This document shows, one piece after another, positions 37,818 through 47,776 of a stretch of 64,000 bases of DNA. Under the pieces are notes generated by a model that saw nothing but the letters and a program-made list of their open reading frames with translations, was not told the DNA's origin and made no database searches. Source of the stretch: RH-AL1 sp965198485 (lineage in GTDB: Bacteria; Pseudomonadota; Alphaproteobacteria; Rhizobiales; Beijerinckiaceae); NCBI GenBank assembly GCA_965198485.1, contig CBDAPQ010000005.1, positions 1,984,001 through 2,048,000 on the forward strand. Reading direction: 5' to 3'. The translations under genes and the position numbers were made by a program. Positions within the stretch are counted from its first letter, which is position 1. Each line of letters begins with the position of its first letter.

Positions 37818-39566
37818 TCAATTCGTCTGGCGGCGCAGGAAGGCCGGGATCTCGAGCTGATCGTCGTCGCTCTGGCGTGGTGCCGGCGCCGCGCGACCGT
37901 GCTGGTCGAGCGGTTGGCGCTGCGTCGGCAAATGGCCACCTGGCGCTGCCGGGCGCTTGGCATACTCGTTGTGCACGGGCGCGGGCGCCGCGGGCCGATA
38001 GCTCGGCTGCTGGGTGTGTGGCGACTGACCATAGCCGAGCTGCGGCATCGCGGGCCGTTCGGGCTGCGTCATCGGGCCGCCGAGCTCCTCGCGACTCTGG
38101 CCGAAGGCGGCGAGCCGCTCGAGCAGGGTGCGACGCTTCACGTCCGCGCCGTCGCCCGAGCTGATCTGCTGGCGGATTTGGTTCTGCACCGGCACCGGCA
38201 GGTCCTCGATCTGCGGCATGCGCTGCGGACGCATCATCGGGCCCTCGGGCGCCGGCGGAATGTAGGGGCCGGCCTCGTAGCGCTCGGGCTCGCGTGCGGC
38301 GGGCCGGGGCGCCTCGTGGTACATTGGTGCCGGCTGCGGCATCACCGGTTGCAGCTGCACGCCGCCGGCGGCCGCCTGCGGTACGTAGGCCTGCTGCGGG
38401 GCCAAAGCGTAGGCCTGCTGCTGCGAGGCGGGGTGATGCGCTGCCTGATGGTGCTGGCCCTGCACGGGCGCCGGCTCGTGGTAGGTCAGCGCGGCCGCAA
38501 CAGGCGGCGCCTCGACGCGGCGCGCTTCGGACTGAGCGCGCAAACGGGCGGCGGCGTCGGCGATACGGGCCTCGGCGGCGGCGATTTCGCGCTGGTCGAT
38601 CGCCTTGTCGATACCGGTCGCGACGACCGATACGCGCACGATGCCGTCGAGCGACTCGTCAAAGGTGGCGCCGAGAATGATGTTGGCGTCCTCGTCGACT
38701 TCCTGGCGGATGCGGCTCGCCGCTTCGTCGACCTCGTAGAGGGTCAGGTCGTTGCCGCCGGTGATCGAGATGAGCAGGCCCTTAGCGCCTTTCATCGAGA
38801 CTTCGTCGAGCAGCGGGTTGGCGATGGCGGCCTCGGCGGCGAGGATCGCACGCTTCTCGCCGGAGGCCTCGCCCGTTCCCATCATCGCCTTGCCCATCTC
38901 GCGCATGATCGCGCGGACGTCGGCGAAGTCGAGGTTAATGAGGCCTTCCTTGACCATGAGGTCGGTGATGCAGGCGACGCCCGAGTAGAGCACCTGGTCG
39001 GCCATGGAGAAGGCGTCGGCGAAGGTCGTCTTCTCGTTGGCGATGCGGAACAGGTTCTGGTTGGGGATGGTGATCAGCGTGTCTACTGCCTTGTGCAGCT
39101 CGGCGATGCCGCCGTCGGCCGTGCGCATGCGCTTCTGGCCCTCGAACTGGAACGGCTTGGTGACGACGCCGACCGTGAGGATGCCCATCTCGCGGGCGCA
39201 ACGCGCGATCACCGGCGCCGCGCCGGTGCCGGTGCCGCCGCCCATCCCGGCGGTGACGAAGATCATGTGGATACCGGCGAGATGGTCGCGGATTTCATCG
39301 AGCGCTTCCTCCGCGGCGGCGCGGCCGACGTCGGGATGCGCGCCGGCGCCGAGGCCCTCGGTCACCTGCAGGCCCATCTGGATGACGCGCTCGGCCTTGG
39401 ACGAGGTGAGGGCCTGGGCATCGGTGTTGGCGACGACGAAGTCGACGCCGACGAGGCCCGAGACGATCATGTTGTTGACGGCGTTGCCGCCGGCGCCGCC
39501 CACGCCGCAGACCATGATGCGGGGCTTCAGCTCCCGCAATTCCGGTGCTTTCAAGTTGATCGTCAT
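37818..39566 (-). CDS. ftsZ: Cell division GTPase FtsZ
   Basis: 582 residues. Tubulin-like GTPase with GVGGAGGNAVNNMI near the N-terminus, the signature GGGTGTGAAPV, and T7 loop region NLDFADVRAIM. After about residue 320 a long Pro/Gln/Ala-rich linker, typical of Rhizobiales, leads to the conserved C-terminal peptide DDQLEIPAFLRRQTN that binds FtsA. Forms the division ring. Confidence 0.96.
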   Translation of the reverse strand: MTINLKAPELRELKPRIMVCGVGGAGGNAVNNMIVSGLVGVDFVVANTDAQALTSSKAERVIQMGLQVTEGLGAGAHPDVGRAAAEEALDEIRDHLAGIHMIFVTAGMGGGTGTGAAPVIARCAREMGILTVGVVTKPFQFEGQKRMRTADGGIAELHKAVDTLITIPNQNLFRIANEKTTFADAFSMADQVLYSGVACITDLMVKEGLINLDFADVRAIMREMGKAMMGTGEASGEKRAILAAEAAIANPLLDEVSMKGAKGLLISITGGNDLTLYEVDEAASRIRQEVDEDANIILGATFDESLDGIVRVSVVATGIDKAIDQREIAAAEARIADAAARLRAQSEARRVEAPPVAAALTYHEPAPVQGQHHQAAHHPASQQQAYALAPQQAYVPQAAAGGVQLQPVMPQPAPMYHEAPRPAAREPERYEAGPYIPPAPEGPMMRPQRMPQIEDLPVPVQNQIRQQISSGDGADVKRRTLLERLAAFGQSREELGGPMTQPERPAMPQLGYGQSPHTQQPSYRPAAPAPVHNEYAKRPAAPGGHLPTQRQPLDQHGRAAPAPRQSDDDQLEIPAFLRRQTN

Positions 39567-39671
39567 CGCATGGCCCCTTGCGTAGGAAAGCGCCGGAGCG
39601 CCGGTTTGATTCCAACTGATTCGTGCAAGTTTAGAAATGGCCGCCGCGCCATATTCATCCCTTGCGACATC

Positions 39672-40985
39672 TCAGAAACTGTCCTTCAGCCAGCGTCCCA
39701 TGCGGCTGAGGTAATTGTCGTTCGACGCTTCGCGCAGCCCCTTCGAGCTCGCCGGGCGGAAATGCTCGATGCCGCTGACCTGAGGATAGACGAGCAGGCC
39801 GACAGCGGCCGAGAAGGCGGGACCCTTGGCAGATTCAGGCAAGCCCTGGATTCCCAGGGGCCGGCCGATGCGGACTTGACCGGAGACGATGCGTTTGGCG
39901 GCTTCCGACAGCCCGGCGAGCTGAGCGGCGCCTCCGGTCAACACGATGCGGCGCCCGGAATGGGCGGGGAAGCCGGCCGACTTAAGGCGGTCGCGCACCA
40001 ATTCGAGGATCTCCTCGACACGCGGCCGGATGATCCGGGTCAGCTGCGACTTCGGCAGGTGGGTGGTGTGGTCCTCGTCCTCGCCGACATGGGTGACGGC
40101 GATGCTCTCGCGGTCGTCCGAGGCAGAGGTCAGGCAGGTTCCGTGCAGCGTCTTCAGGCGTTCGGCATCGGCCAAGGGAATGTTCAGGCCGCGGGCGAGG
40201 TCCATGGTAATGTGGCGCCCGCCCACCGCGAAAGCATCGACGTGACTAAGGTTGCCGTCGGAGAAGATGCCGACGCTGGTCGTGCCACCGCCGATGTCGA
40301 TCATCGCCGTGCCGAGTTCGGCCTCGTCGTCGACGAGCGCCGAGAGGCCGGATGCGTAGGGCGTCGCGACGATGGCCTCGACCGAGAGATGGCAGCGCTC
40401 GATCGCGAGCATCAGGTTGCGGGCGGCGACGCCGTCCGTCGAGACGACGTGCATGGCGGCGCCGAGTTCGTCGCCGATGAGGCCGCGCGGGTCTCGGATC
40501 GCGTCGGCGCTGCCGAGCGTGAAGCCGGTGGGCAGCGAGTGCAACGGCGAGCGCCCCGGCTCGACGCTGGCGTGACACGCCTCGAGGACGCGATGGACCT
40601 CGCTGTCGGACACGGCATGGCCGCCGACGGCGATCTTGGCGTCGAAGAAGCGCGACGACAATCGGCCGCCGGTGATGTTGACGATGACGCTCTGGACCTG
40701 GACGCCGGCCATGCGCTCTGCCGCATCGACGGCAAGGCGGATGGCGCCCTCGGCCGCTTCCATGTCGACGACGACGCCGCCCTTGATGCCGCGCGAGCGC
40801 TGGTGGCCGATGCCCAGGATGCGGCAGCGGTGAGTCCGGCCGCGCAGCAGCTCGGAGGGTTCGATCGGCTGCAGGCGGGCGATGAGACAGACGATCTTAG
40901 AGGTGCCGACGTCGAGCGCCGACAGGATCGCGGTGCGTCGGGACGACAGCGGTCGCATGCGCGGCGGCATGGTGGCCGAACTCAT
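39672..40985 (-). CDS. ftsA: Cell division protein FtsA
   Basis: 437 residues of the actin/Hsp70 ATPase fold: ALDVGTSKIVCLIARL near the N-terminus, IDIGGGTTSVGIFSDGN as second phosphate loop, IVLTGGAAQLAGLSEAAKRI, and a C-terminal amphipathic helix with basic/Trp residues (MGRWLKDSF) for membrane anchoring. Its ATG overlaps the ftsQ stop by 4 bases. Confidence 0.95.
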   Translation of the reverse strand: MSSATMPPRMRPLSSRRTAILSALDVGTSKIVCLIARLQPIEPSELLRGRTHRCRILGIGHQRSRGIKGGVVVDMEAAEGAIRLAVDAAERMAGVQVQSVIVNITGGRLSSRFFDAKIAVGGHAVSDSEVHRVLEACHASVEPGRSPLHSLPTGFTLGSADAIRDPRGLIGDELGAAMHVVSTDGVAARNLMLAIERCHLSVEAIVATPYASGLSALVDDEAELGTAMIDIGGGTTSVGIFSDGNLSHVDAFAVGGRHITMDLARGLNIPLADAERLKTLHGTCLTSASDDRESIAVTHVGEDEDHTTHLPKSQLTRIIRPRVEEILELVRDRLKSAGFPAHSGRRIVLTGGAAQLAGLSEAAKRIVSGQVRIGRPLGIQGLPESAKGPAFSAAVGLLVYPQVSGIEHFRPASSKGLREASNDNYLSRMGRWLKDSF

Positions 40986-41968
40986 GTCGTCGCCCCTTTC
41001 TTCTTCGCGGACTTCTTGGCGAGCGCGTCGGAACGTGTGGCAGCGGCGTCGGCGGTCAGTCGCGCGACGACGCGGCCCGGAATGCGCAAGTCGAGCGACA
41101 GGACGTCCTTTTCGAGGATGTGACCATCGTGCTCGAGCAGGGCGAGATGGGAGACGGCGTCGGTCGGGTTCTTCTCCGGCAGGTCGATCTCCAATCCGCT
41201 GTCTGTCTTCAAGGTCCAGCGTCGTCCGGCGACGTAGATGCCGGCGCGGATGCGGTCGCGAAGCTCGCCGGCCGCATCGAGCACCTCGGCGTATTCCTCA
41301 AGGTGCTTGTTGGCGTCGGGCCCGACGACCAGCGGCAGGCGCTGGAAGCGCGGATCCTTGAGGTCGTCGATGGGCGTGCCGTCGGCGGCGACGAGGGCGA
41401 CGACGCCGTCCTTCTGCCAGAGCGCGGTGGGCTGGCGCTCCTCGACCTCGATCAGGAGCCGGTCGGGATAGAGCTTCGAGACATTGGCGTCCCTGATGAG
41501 CGGAACCGCCTTGAGGCGCCTGCGCAGATCGCCGACGTCGAGGAACACCAGCGAGTTGCGCGGGCCGATACCGGCCATCGAAAGGATCTCGGCTTCCGTC
41601 AGCTCGTGCGTGCCGGTGATGGTCACGGCCTTGACCGGAAAGCCGGCGGCCTTGGCCGCGATGTCGAGCAGGGAGCCCTGCGTCGCGATGAAGTCGGCAT
41701 AGCCGCCACCTTGGATCGCGCCGCAGGCGGCGGAGCCACACAGCAGGCTCAACGCCAGAGCGGTGCCAAGGAAGCGGGTCGCGGCGATGCGAGCGAGCAC
41801 GGCGGACAGCGCCGGATTGCGTCGCCATCGGCGGTGGGGCAGGCGCGGGAAGATGGTCGCGGACGGCGGAGCGTAGGCAGCACCTGGTGTGGCGAGCGTG
41901 AAGGATGCGGGCGCCAGCTGCGCCCCGAAGCCGCCTAGCGATCGCAGGAGGCGTCCTCCACCATCCAT
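40982..41968 (-). CDS. ftsQ: Cell division protein FtsQ
   Basis: 328 residues from ATG 41968, which overlaps the end of ddlB by 34 bases. A basic N-terminal tail and one membrane helix (FLGTALALSLLCGSAACGAI) precede a POTRA domain (FPVKAVTITGTHELTEAEIL; RLKAVPLIRDANVSKLYPDR) and the FtsQ beta domain. Bridges FtsA/FtsZ and the periplasmic division enzymes. Confidence 0.92.
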   Translation of the reverse strand: MDGGGRLLRSLGGFGAQLAPASFTLATPGAAYAPPSATIFPRLPHRRWRRNPALSAVLARIAATRFLGTALALSLLCGSAACGAIQGGGYADFIATQGSLLDIAAKAAGFPVKAVTITGTHELTEAEILSMAGIGPRNSLVFLDVGDLRRRLKAVPLIRDANVSKLYPDRLLIEVEERQPTALWQKDGVVALVAADGTPIDDLKDPRFQRLPLVVGPDANKHLEEYAEVLDAAGELRDRIRAGIYVAGRRWTLKTDSGLEIDLPEKNPTDAVSHLALLEHDGHILEKDVLSLDLRIPGRVVARLTADAAATRSDALAKKSAKKKGATT

Positions 41969-42858
41969 CGTACCAGCTCGCCGAATGAAAGGCCGACGTA
42001 GGCCGCCAACTCGGGCACCAAAGAGGTCTCGGTCATGCCGGGCTGCGTGTTGACCTCCAGGACGACGAGTTCGCCCGTACCTCCGGGGCGATCGTCGTAG
42101 CGGAAATCGGCACGACTGACGCCGCGACACCCGAGAGCGCGATGCGCCCTTAACGTGAAGTCTTGAACAGAATGGTAAAGATTTCCTTTAAGATCCGCAG
42201 GAAGCACGTGGATCGAGCCGCCTCGGGCATATTTCGCGTTGTAGTCGTACCAGCCCCCGTCGGCAGCGCGTATCTCGATGACATCCAAGGCTTTTTCTCC
42301 CATCACGGCGCAGGTCAGCTCGCGCCCCGCAACGAAGCGTTCGACGAGGACGATATCCCCGTGATCCCAGTCGCTTCGGGTCAGTTCCTGCGGTGGATGT
42401 TGATGATCTTCGTTGACGATGAGGACGCCGACGGACGAGCCTTCGCTGACGGGTTTCACGACGTAGGGGGGAGGCATCGGGTGGCCTTTGGCAACCTCGA
42501 GCCGATGCATGGTCAGCCCCGGGGCAACGGGAATGCCGGCCGCCTGCAGGACGTCCTTGGCCCGATCCTTCTGCATCGCCAGCGAGGACGCCAGCACGCC
42601 GGAGTGCGTGTAGGGGATCGCCAGCATCTCGAGGATGCCCTGGACGATGCCGTCCTCGCCGAAGCGGCCGTGCAAAGCGTTAAAGGCAACGTCCGGCCGC
42701 AGGTCGGCGAGACGCTGCGACAACGTGCGGTCGACATCGATCGGCGTGACCTTGTAGCCTTGGGCTTCGAGCGCTGCCGCGCAGGCCGCTCCCGAGCGAA
42801 GGCTCACCTCGCGCTCTGCGGACAGGCCGCCGTAGAGGACGGCCACGTGCTTTCTCAT
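41935..42858 (-). CDS. ddlB: D-alanine--D-alanine ligase
   Basis: 307 residues, ATP-grasp: VAVLYGGLSAEREVSLRSG at the start, HGRFGEDGIVQGILEMLAIP, KPVSEGSSVGVLIV, and C-terminal VLEVNTQPGMTETSLVPELA with metal-binding Glu/Asn. Makes the D-Ala-D-Ala used by MurF. Confidence 0.95.
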   Translation of the reverse strand: MRKHVAVLYGGLSAEREVSLRSGAACAAALEAQGYKVTPIDVDRTLSQRLADLRPDVAFNALHGRFGEDGIVQGILEMLAIPYTHSGVLASSLAMQKDRAKDVLQAAGIPVAPGLTMHRLEVAKGHPMPPPYVVKPVSEGSSVGVLIVNEDHQHPPQELTRSDWDHGDIVLVERFVAGRELTCAVMGEKALDVIEIRAADGGWYDYNAKYARGGSIHVLPADLKGNLYHSVQDFTLRAHRALGCRGVSRADFRYDDRPGGTGELVVLEVNTQPGMTETSLVPELAAYVGLSFGELVRWMVEDASCDR

Positions 42859-42925
42859 GAATTGAGCTTTCCTTCGAAGATGGGGCGTGCGATCCGGCAG
42901 GCAGGAGGAGGAAGAGCCATCGGCC

Positions 42926-43824
<899 letters not shown>

Positions 43825-43828
<4 letters not shown>

Positions 43829-45234
43829 GCCCCGTCGCCCGCCTGCAGTTGCCCGGGCAGAGCGTAGGCCCATTGCGTGATCGAGCCGGCGCCGAGGCAC
43901 ACCACGTAGTCGCCCGGCTTGGCCAGCGAGCGGATGATGTAGGGCAGGTCGCCGGGGCTCGCGAGAGCCAACGGGCGGCGGTGTCCGTGCGCCTTGATGG
44001 CCGTGACAAGCGCGTCGCGATCGATGTCGGGGATCGGCGCCTCGCCGGCGGCGTAGACGTCGGCGACGAGCACGGCGTCGGCGTCGTTGAAGCAGGTCGC
44101 GAACTCGTGGAACAGCGACTGCAGCCGGCTGTAGCGGTGCGGCTGCACCACGGCCACGACCTTGCCCTCGGTCGAGGCGCGCGCCGCGCGCAACACCGCG
44201 GCGATCTCGACAGGATGGTGGCCGTAGTCGTCGAACACGGTGACGCCGTTCCACTCGCCGGTCTTGGTGAAGCGCCGCTTCACGCCGCCGAACTTGGCAA
44301 GGCCCTCGCGGATCGCGTCGGCGTTCATCCCGAGCTCGTGCGCCACGGCGATGGCGGCGGTGGCGTTCAGGGTGTTGTGGAGACCCGGCATAGGCAGCTC
44401 GAGCTCGCCGATGCGGGTCTCGCCGCGGGTCTTGCGGTCGCGGATGATAACGGAGAAGCGCGAGCGCCCGCCGGTGAGGTCGACCTCGACGAGACGCACG
44501 TCGGCCTGCGGGGTCTCGCCGTAGGTGACGATGCGACGGTCCTCGATGCGGCCGACGAGCTCCTGCACCGTCGGGTGGTCGAGGCACATCACCGCGAAGC
44601 CGTAGAAGGGGATATTCTCGACGAAGGTGCGGAAGGCCTCCTTGATGGCCTCGAACGTGCCGAAGTGGTCGAGGTGCTCGGGATCGATGTTGGTGACCAC
44701 GGTGACGTCGGCGGGCAGCTTCAGGAAGGTGCCGTCGGATTCGTCGGCTTCGACCACCATCCAGTCGCCGCCACCCAGGCGGGCGTTGGTGCCGTAAGCA
44801 TTGATGATGCCGCCGTTGATCACCGTCGGGTCGAAATGGCCGGCGTCGAGCAGGGTGGCGACGAGCGAGGTTGTGGTGGTCTTGCCGTGCGTGCCGGCGA
44901 TGGCGACGCAATGCTTGAGCCGCATCAGTTCGGCCAGCATCTCGGCCCGGCGCACCACGGGCAGGCGGGCGGCGCGGGCGGCCATCAGCTCGGGATTGTC
45001 GCGGCGGATCGCGGTCGAAACCACCACCACTTCGGCCTCGGCGACATTGGCCGCGTCGTGCCCGATGTGCACGGTGGCGCCCTTGTCGCGAAGCCGTTGC
45101 ACGTTGGCATTGGCGTTGGCATCCGATCCCTGCACCTTGTAGCCGAGGTTCAGCAGCACCTCGGCGATGCCCGACATGCCGATGCCGCCGATGCCTATGA
45201 AGTGGATCGGGCCGAGCTCCGCCGGCAGTCTCAT
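43825..45234 (-). CDS. murC: UDP-N-acetylmuramate--L-alanine ligase
   Basis: 469 residues. IHFIGIGGIGMSGIAEVLLN at the N-terminus, ATP loop AIAGTHGKTTTTSLVATLL, NIDPEHLDHFGTFEAI, and VFDDYGHHPVEIAAVLRAAR. Adds L-Ala to UDP-MurNAc. Separated from murG by a 157-bp spacer filled with a palindromic repeat, unlike the tight packing elsewhere. Confidence 0.95.
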
Positions 45235-45257
45235 CGAGAACGTCCTTGTGTAATGAG

Positions 45258-45368
45258 CCTCATGGTAAGGAGGCCGAAAGCCGTCTCAAACCACGAGGCG
45301 GTCCAAGCGTCTCGCCATCTGGAGCCCCTGAGGTCCGAGGCTCGCTTCGCGCCGCTCATCTTGAGAGG
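45258..45368. repeat. RIME-like palindromic intergenic element
   Basis: About 110 bp with two adjacent large palindromes. The first runs from CCTCATGGT (45258-45266) to ACCACGAGG (45290-45298); the second from CCCCTGAGGT (45325-45334) to TGAGAGG (45362-45368). Two palindromes of CCTCATG...type with GCGAAGC-like loops match the layout of RIME/REP elements of Rhizobiales. It sits in the murG-murC spacer. Confidence 0.65.
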
Positions 45369-45391
45369 CTTGCAGGGGATCAGCTTTTTCG

Positions 45392-46495
45392 TCACGCCGG
45401 CTCCGGCAGCATCAGCTGTTCGACAAGGTCGGCGAGGCGGTCGGCGGCATCCGAGATGCCGGCGGCCTTTGCCGCCTGGGCACGGGCCTCCAGGCCCTCG
45501 CGGTCGGCCAAGGCGAGGCGCAGCGAGTCGGCGAGCCAGTCCGGCGTGAAGTTCGCCTGCTTGACCACGAGGCCGGCTCCGGTCTTCTCGAGCAGGGCGG
45601 CGTTGGCGGCCTGATCCTGGTCGAGCGCGTGCGGGAACGGCACCAGGATCGATGGGCGGCCGATCGCGGCGAGCTCGGAGATCGTCGAGGCGCCGGCGCG
45701 CGCGATCACGAGGTGCGCTTGGGCCATGCGCATCGGCAGGTCGGTGAAGAACGGCTTGACCTCCGCGGCGAGACCCATGGCGGCGTAGGCCTTGCGGACG
45801 CGAGCCTCGTCCTCGCCGCGGGCCTGCTGCACGACCACCAGGCGGGCGCGATCGCCTGGCTCGAGGAGGGCGATGGCGGCGGGCACCACGTCGGACATCA
45901 CGCGGGCGCCCTGCGAGCCGCCGGTGATCAGGAGGTGCAGCATGCCGCCGGAGAACGGTGGATAGGGCAAGGCGGCGGCCTCCATCACCATCGGTCGGAT
46001 GGGATTGCCGACAAGCGTCGCCTTGGCGGCGATCGCGGGGTTGGCGATGATGAGGTTGTCGAAGCCTTTGGCCAACGCCTGGACGCGTTTGGCGAGAAAC
46101 TTGTTGGCTCGCCCCATCACGGCGTTCTGCTCGTGCAGGATCGTCGGCACCTTCAGTTGCGTCGCGGCGAGCACTGGCGGCACGGTGGGGTAGCCGCCGA
46201 AGCCGACAACGGCACGAGGTTTGATGCGGCGAATGATGCCGCGCGCCGCCCCGGTGCCGCGCAGCAGCGCGACGATCGCCAGCGCGCGCCTGACCGGGTT
46301 GCCGCCGGTCGGCGTTGCCGCCTTGACGTGGTGGATCATGCGCGCCGGGAAGTCGCCGCCGTAGCGCAGCGCGCGATCGTCGGTCATGAGCTCGACGGGA
46401 ATGCCGCGGCGTGCGAGCGCTTCCGCCAGCGCCTGCGCCGGGAAGAGATGGCCGCCGGTGCCCCCGGCAGCGACGAGGACGGGGTGGGCACTCAC
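45392..46495 (-). CDS. murG: MurG glycosyltransferase (lipid II synthesis)
   Basis: 367 residues from GTG 46495, overlapping the ftsW stop (GTGA). VLVAAGGTGGHLFPAQALAE is the conserved N-terminal G loop; further GFGGYPTVPPVLAATQLK, HEQNAVMGRANKFLA, GGSQGAR and ARAGASTISELAAIGRPSIL. Transfers GlcNAc to lipid I at the inner membrane face. Confidence 0.95.
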   Translation of the reverse strand: MSAHPVLVAAGGTGGHLFPAQALAEALARRGIPVELMTDDRALRYGGDFPARMIHHVKAATPTGGNPVRRALAIVALLRGTGAARGIIRRIKPRAVVGFGGYPTVPPVLAATQLKVPTILHEQNAVMGRANKFLAKRVQALAKGFDNLIIANPAIAAKATLVGNPIRPMVMEAAALPYPPFSGGMLHLLITGGSQGARVMSDVVPAAIALLEPGDRARLVVVQQARGEDEARVRKAYAAMGLAAEVKPFFTDLPMRMAQAHLVIARAGASTISELAAIGRPSILVPFPHALDQDQAANAALLEKTGAGLVVKQANFTPDWLADSLRLALADREGLEARAQAAKAAGISDAADRLADLVEQLMLPEPA

Positions 46496-47667
46496 GCCGG
46501 TTGCTCCACGAGGCCGGTGGCGGTAGCCGGCGCACCGCGGCCATCGCGATCGTAGGCGATCTCCGAGCGCGGGCGCCGGCGGGTCACGGCGACAAGAAAG
46601 CCCATTTCGAGCGCCACCGACACGAGCGAGGAGCCGCCGTAGGAGATGAAGGGCAGCGTCATGCCCTTGGCCGGCATCAGGTGCAGGTTGACCGACATGT
46701 TGATCGCCGCCTGGATGCCGAACAGCATCACGAGACCGGCGCCGGCAAAGGCGCAGAACGGGTCCTCGCTGCGCGCGGCGCGGAACAGGCCGCGGATCAC
46801 GATGAACGCGTAGACCGAGCAAAGCGCCATGCAGGCGAGGAGACCGAATTCCTCGCCGGTGACGGCGAAGATGAAGTCGGTGTGGGCGTCGGGCAGGATG
46901 CGCTTCACCGTGCCCTCGCCCGGTCCCTTGCCGAACCAGCGTCCGGCCTTGATCGTCTCCAGCGCGGTGTCGACCTGGAACGTATCGGTGGCTCCATTGC
47001 CGCTGGCCGGATCCATGAACTTCAGGATGCGCGCGCGGACGTGGGGCACGAACTTGTAGGCGGCGAAGACGCTGACGAGGCCGCCGCCGCCGAGCCCGAC
47101 CATCCAGAACCAGTGCAGCCCGGCCATGAAGAATAGCGCCATCCACACCAGCGTGACGAGCATGGTCTGGCCGAAGTCGGGCTGCAGCATCAGCGGCACG
47201 ATGGTGAGGGGCAGCAGCAGCACGGCGAAGGTCGTGCCCGGCACGTCGCGGCGCTTGCCGCCTTCGGAAAAGGCCCAGGCGACGAGGATGACGAAGGCGG
47301 GCTTCAGGAACTCGGAAGGCTGGATGCCGAAGATCCAGCGGCGCGAACCCTTGACCTCGTGGCCGAAGAGCAGCGCGACCACGATGAGGCCCATGGACGC
47401 GACGAAGAGGATCACCGCGGCCCGGCGCACCTGCCGCGGCGAGAGGAACGAGACGCCGATCAGCACGGCGATCGCCGGGATGAGCGCCTCGGCCTGGCGA
47501 TTGACGAAATGGAAGGTCGGCAGGCCGATGCGCTCGGCGACAGGCGGGCTCGCCGCCATCGTGAGGATCATGCCGGCGACGATGAGGATCCCGAGCGCGG
47601 CCAGCAGCCAGCGGTCGACGGTCCACCACCAGTTCGCCAGGGCCGTGCGTTGCGCGCGCGATACCAT
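46492..47667 (-). CDS. ftsW: SEDS glycosyltransferase FtsW
   Basis: 391 residues from ATG 47667; the open frame extends to 47760 without need. About ten membrane helices. SEDS signatures: GHEVKGSRRWIFGIQPSEFL, QPDFGQTMLV, and PFISYGGSSLVSVALEMGF near the end. Septal peptidoglycan polymerase partnered with FtsI. The start lies 110 bases after murD. Confidence 0.94.
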   Translation of the reverse strand: MVSRAQRTALANWWWTVDRWLLAALGILIVAGMILTMAASPPVAERIGLPTFHFVNRQAEALIPAIAVLIGVSFLSPRQVRRAAVILFVASMGLIVVALLFGHEVKGSRRWIFGIQPSEFLKPAFVILVAWAFSEGGKRRDVPGTTFAVLLLPLTIVPLMLQPDFGQTMLVTLVWMALFFMAGLHWFWMVGLGGGGLVSVFAAYKFVPHVRARILKFMDPASGNGATDTFQVDTALETIKAGRWFGKGPGEGTVKRILPDAHTDFIFAVTGEEFGLLACMALCSVYAFIVIRGLFRAARSEDPFCAFAGAGLVMLFGIQAAINMSVNLHLMPAKGMTLPFISYGGSSLVSVALEMGFLVAVTRRRPRSEIAYDRDGRGAPATATGLVEQPA

Positions 47668-47776
47668 GTTCGAGGCTCCAGGGAGGCTTAACGTCCCGCC
47701 TGTGCGGGGTGCCATCGCCTGGCGCATGCGCCCGGCGTCCGCCCCGATCATGAACACCAACGATTAACCATGCCTT

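Noticed and set aside
37812..41123. Very long rightward open frame (1103 codons) opposite ftsZ/ftsA/ftsQ.
   Set aside because: Its amino-acid content is a mirror of the dcw genes with high GC at third positions, with no recognisable domain.
45246..45391. CRISPR-like or small-RNA candidate in the murG-murC spacer.
   Set aside because: There are no regularly spaced direct repeats; the structure is explained by two palindromes of a RIME/REP-type element.
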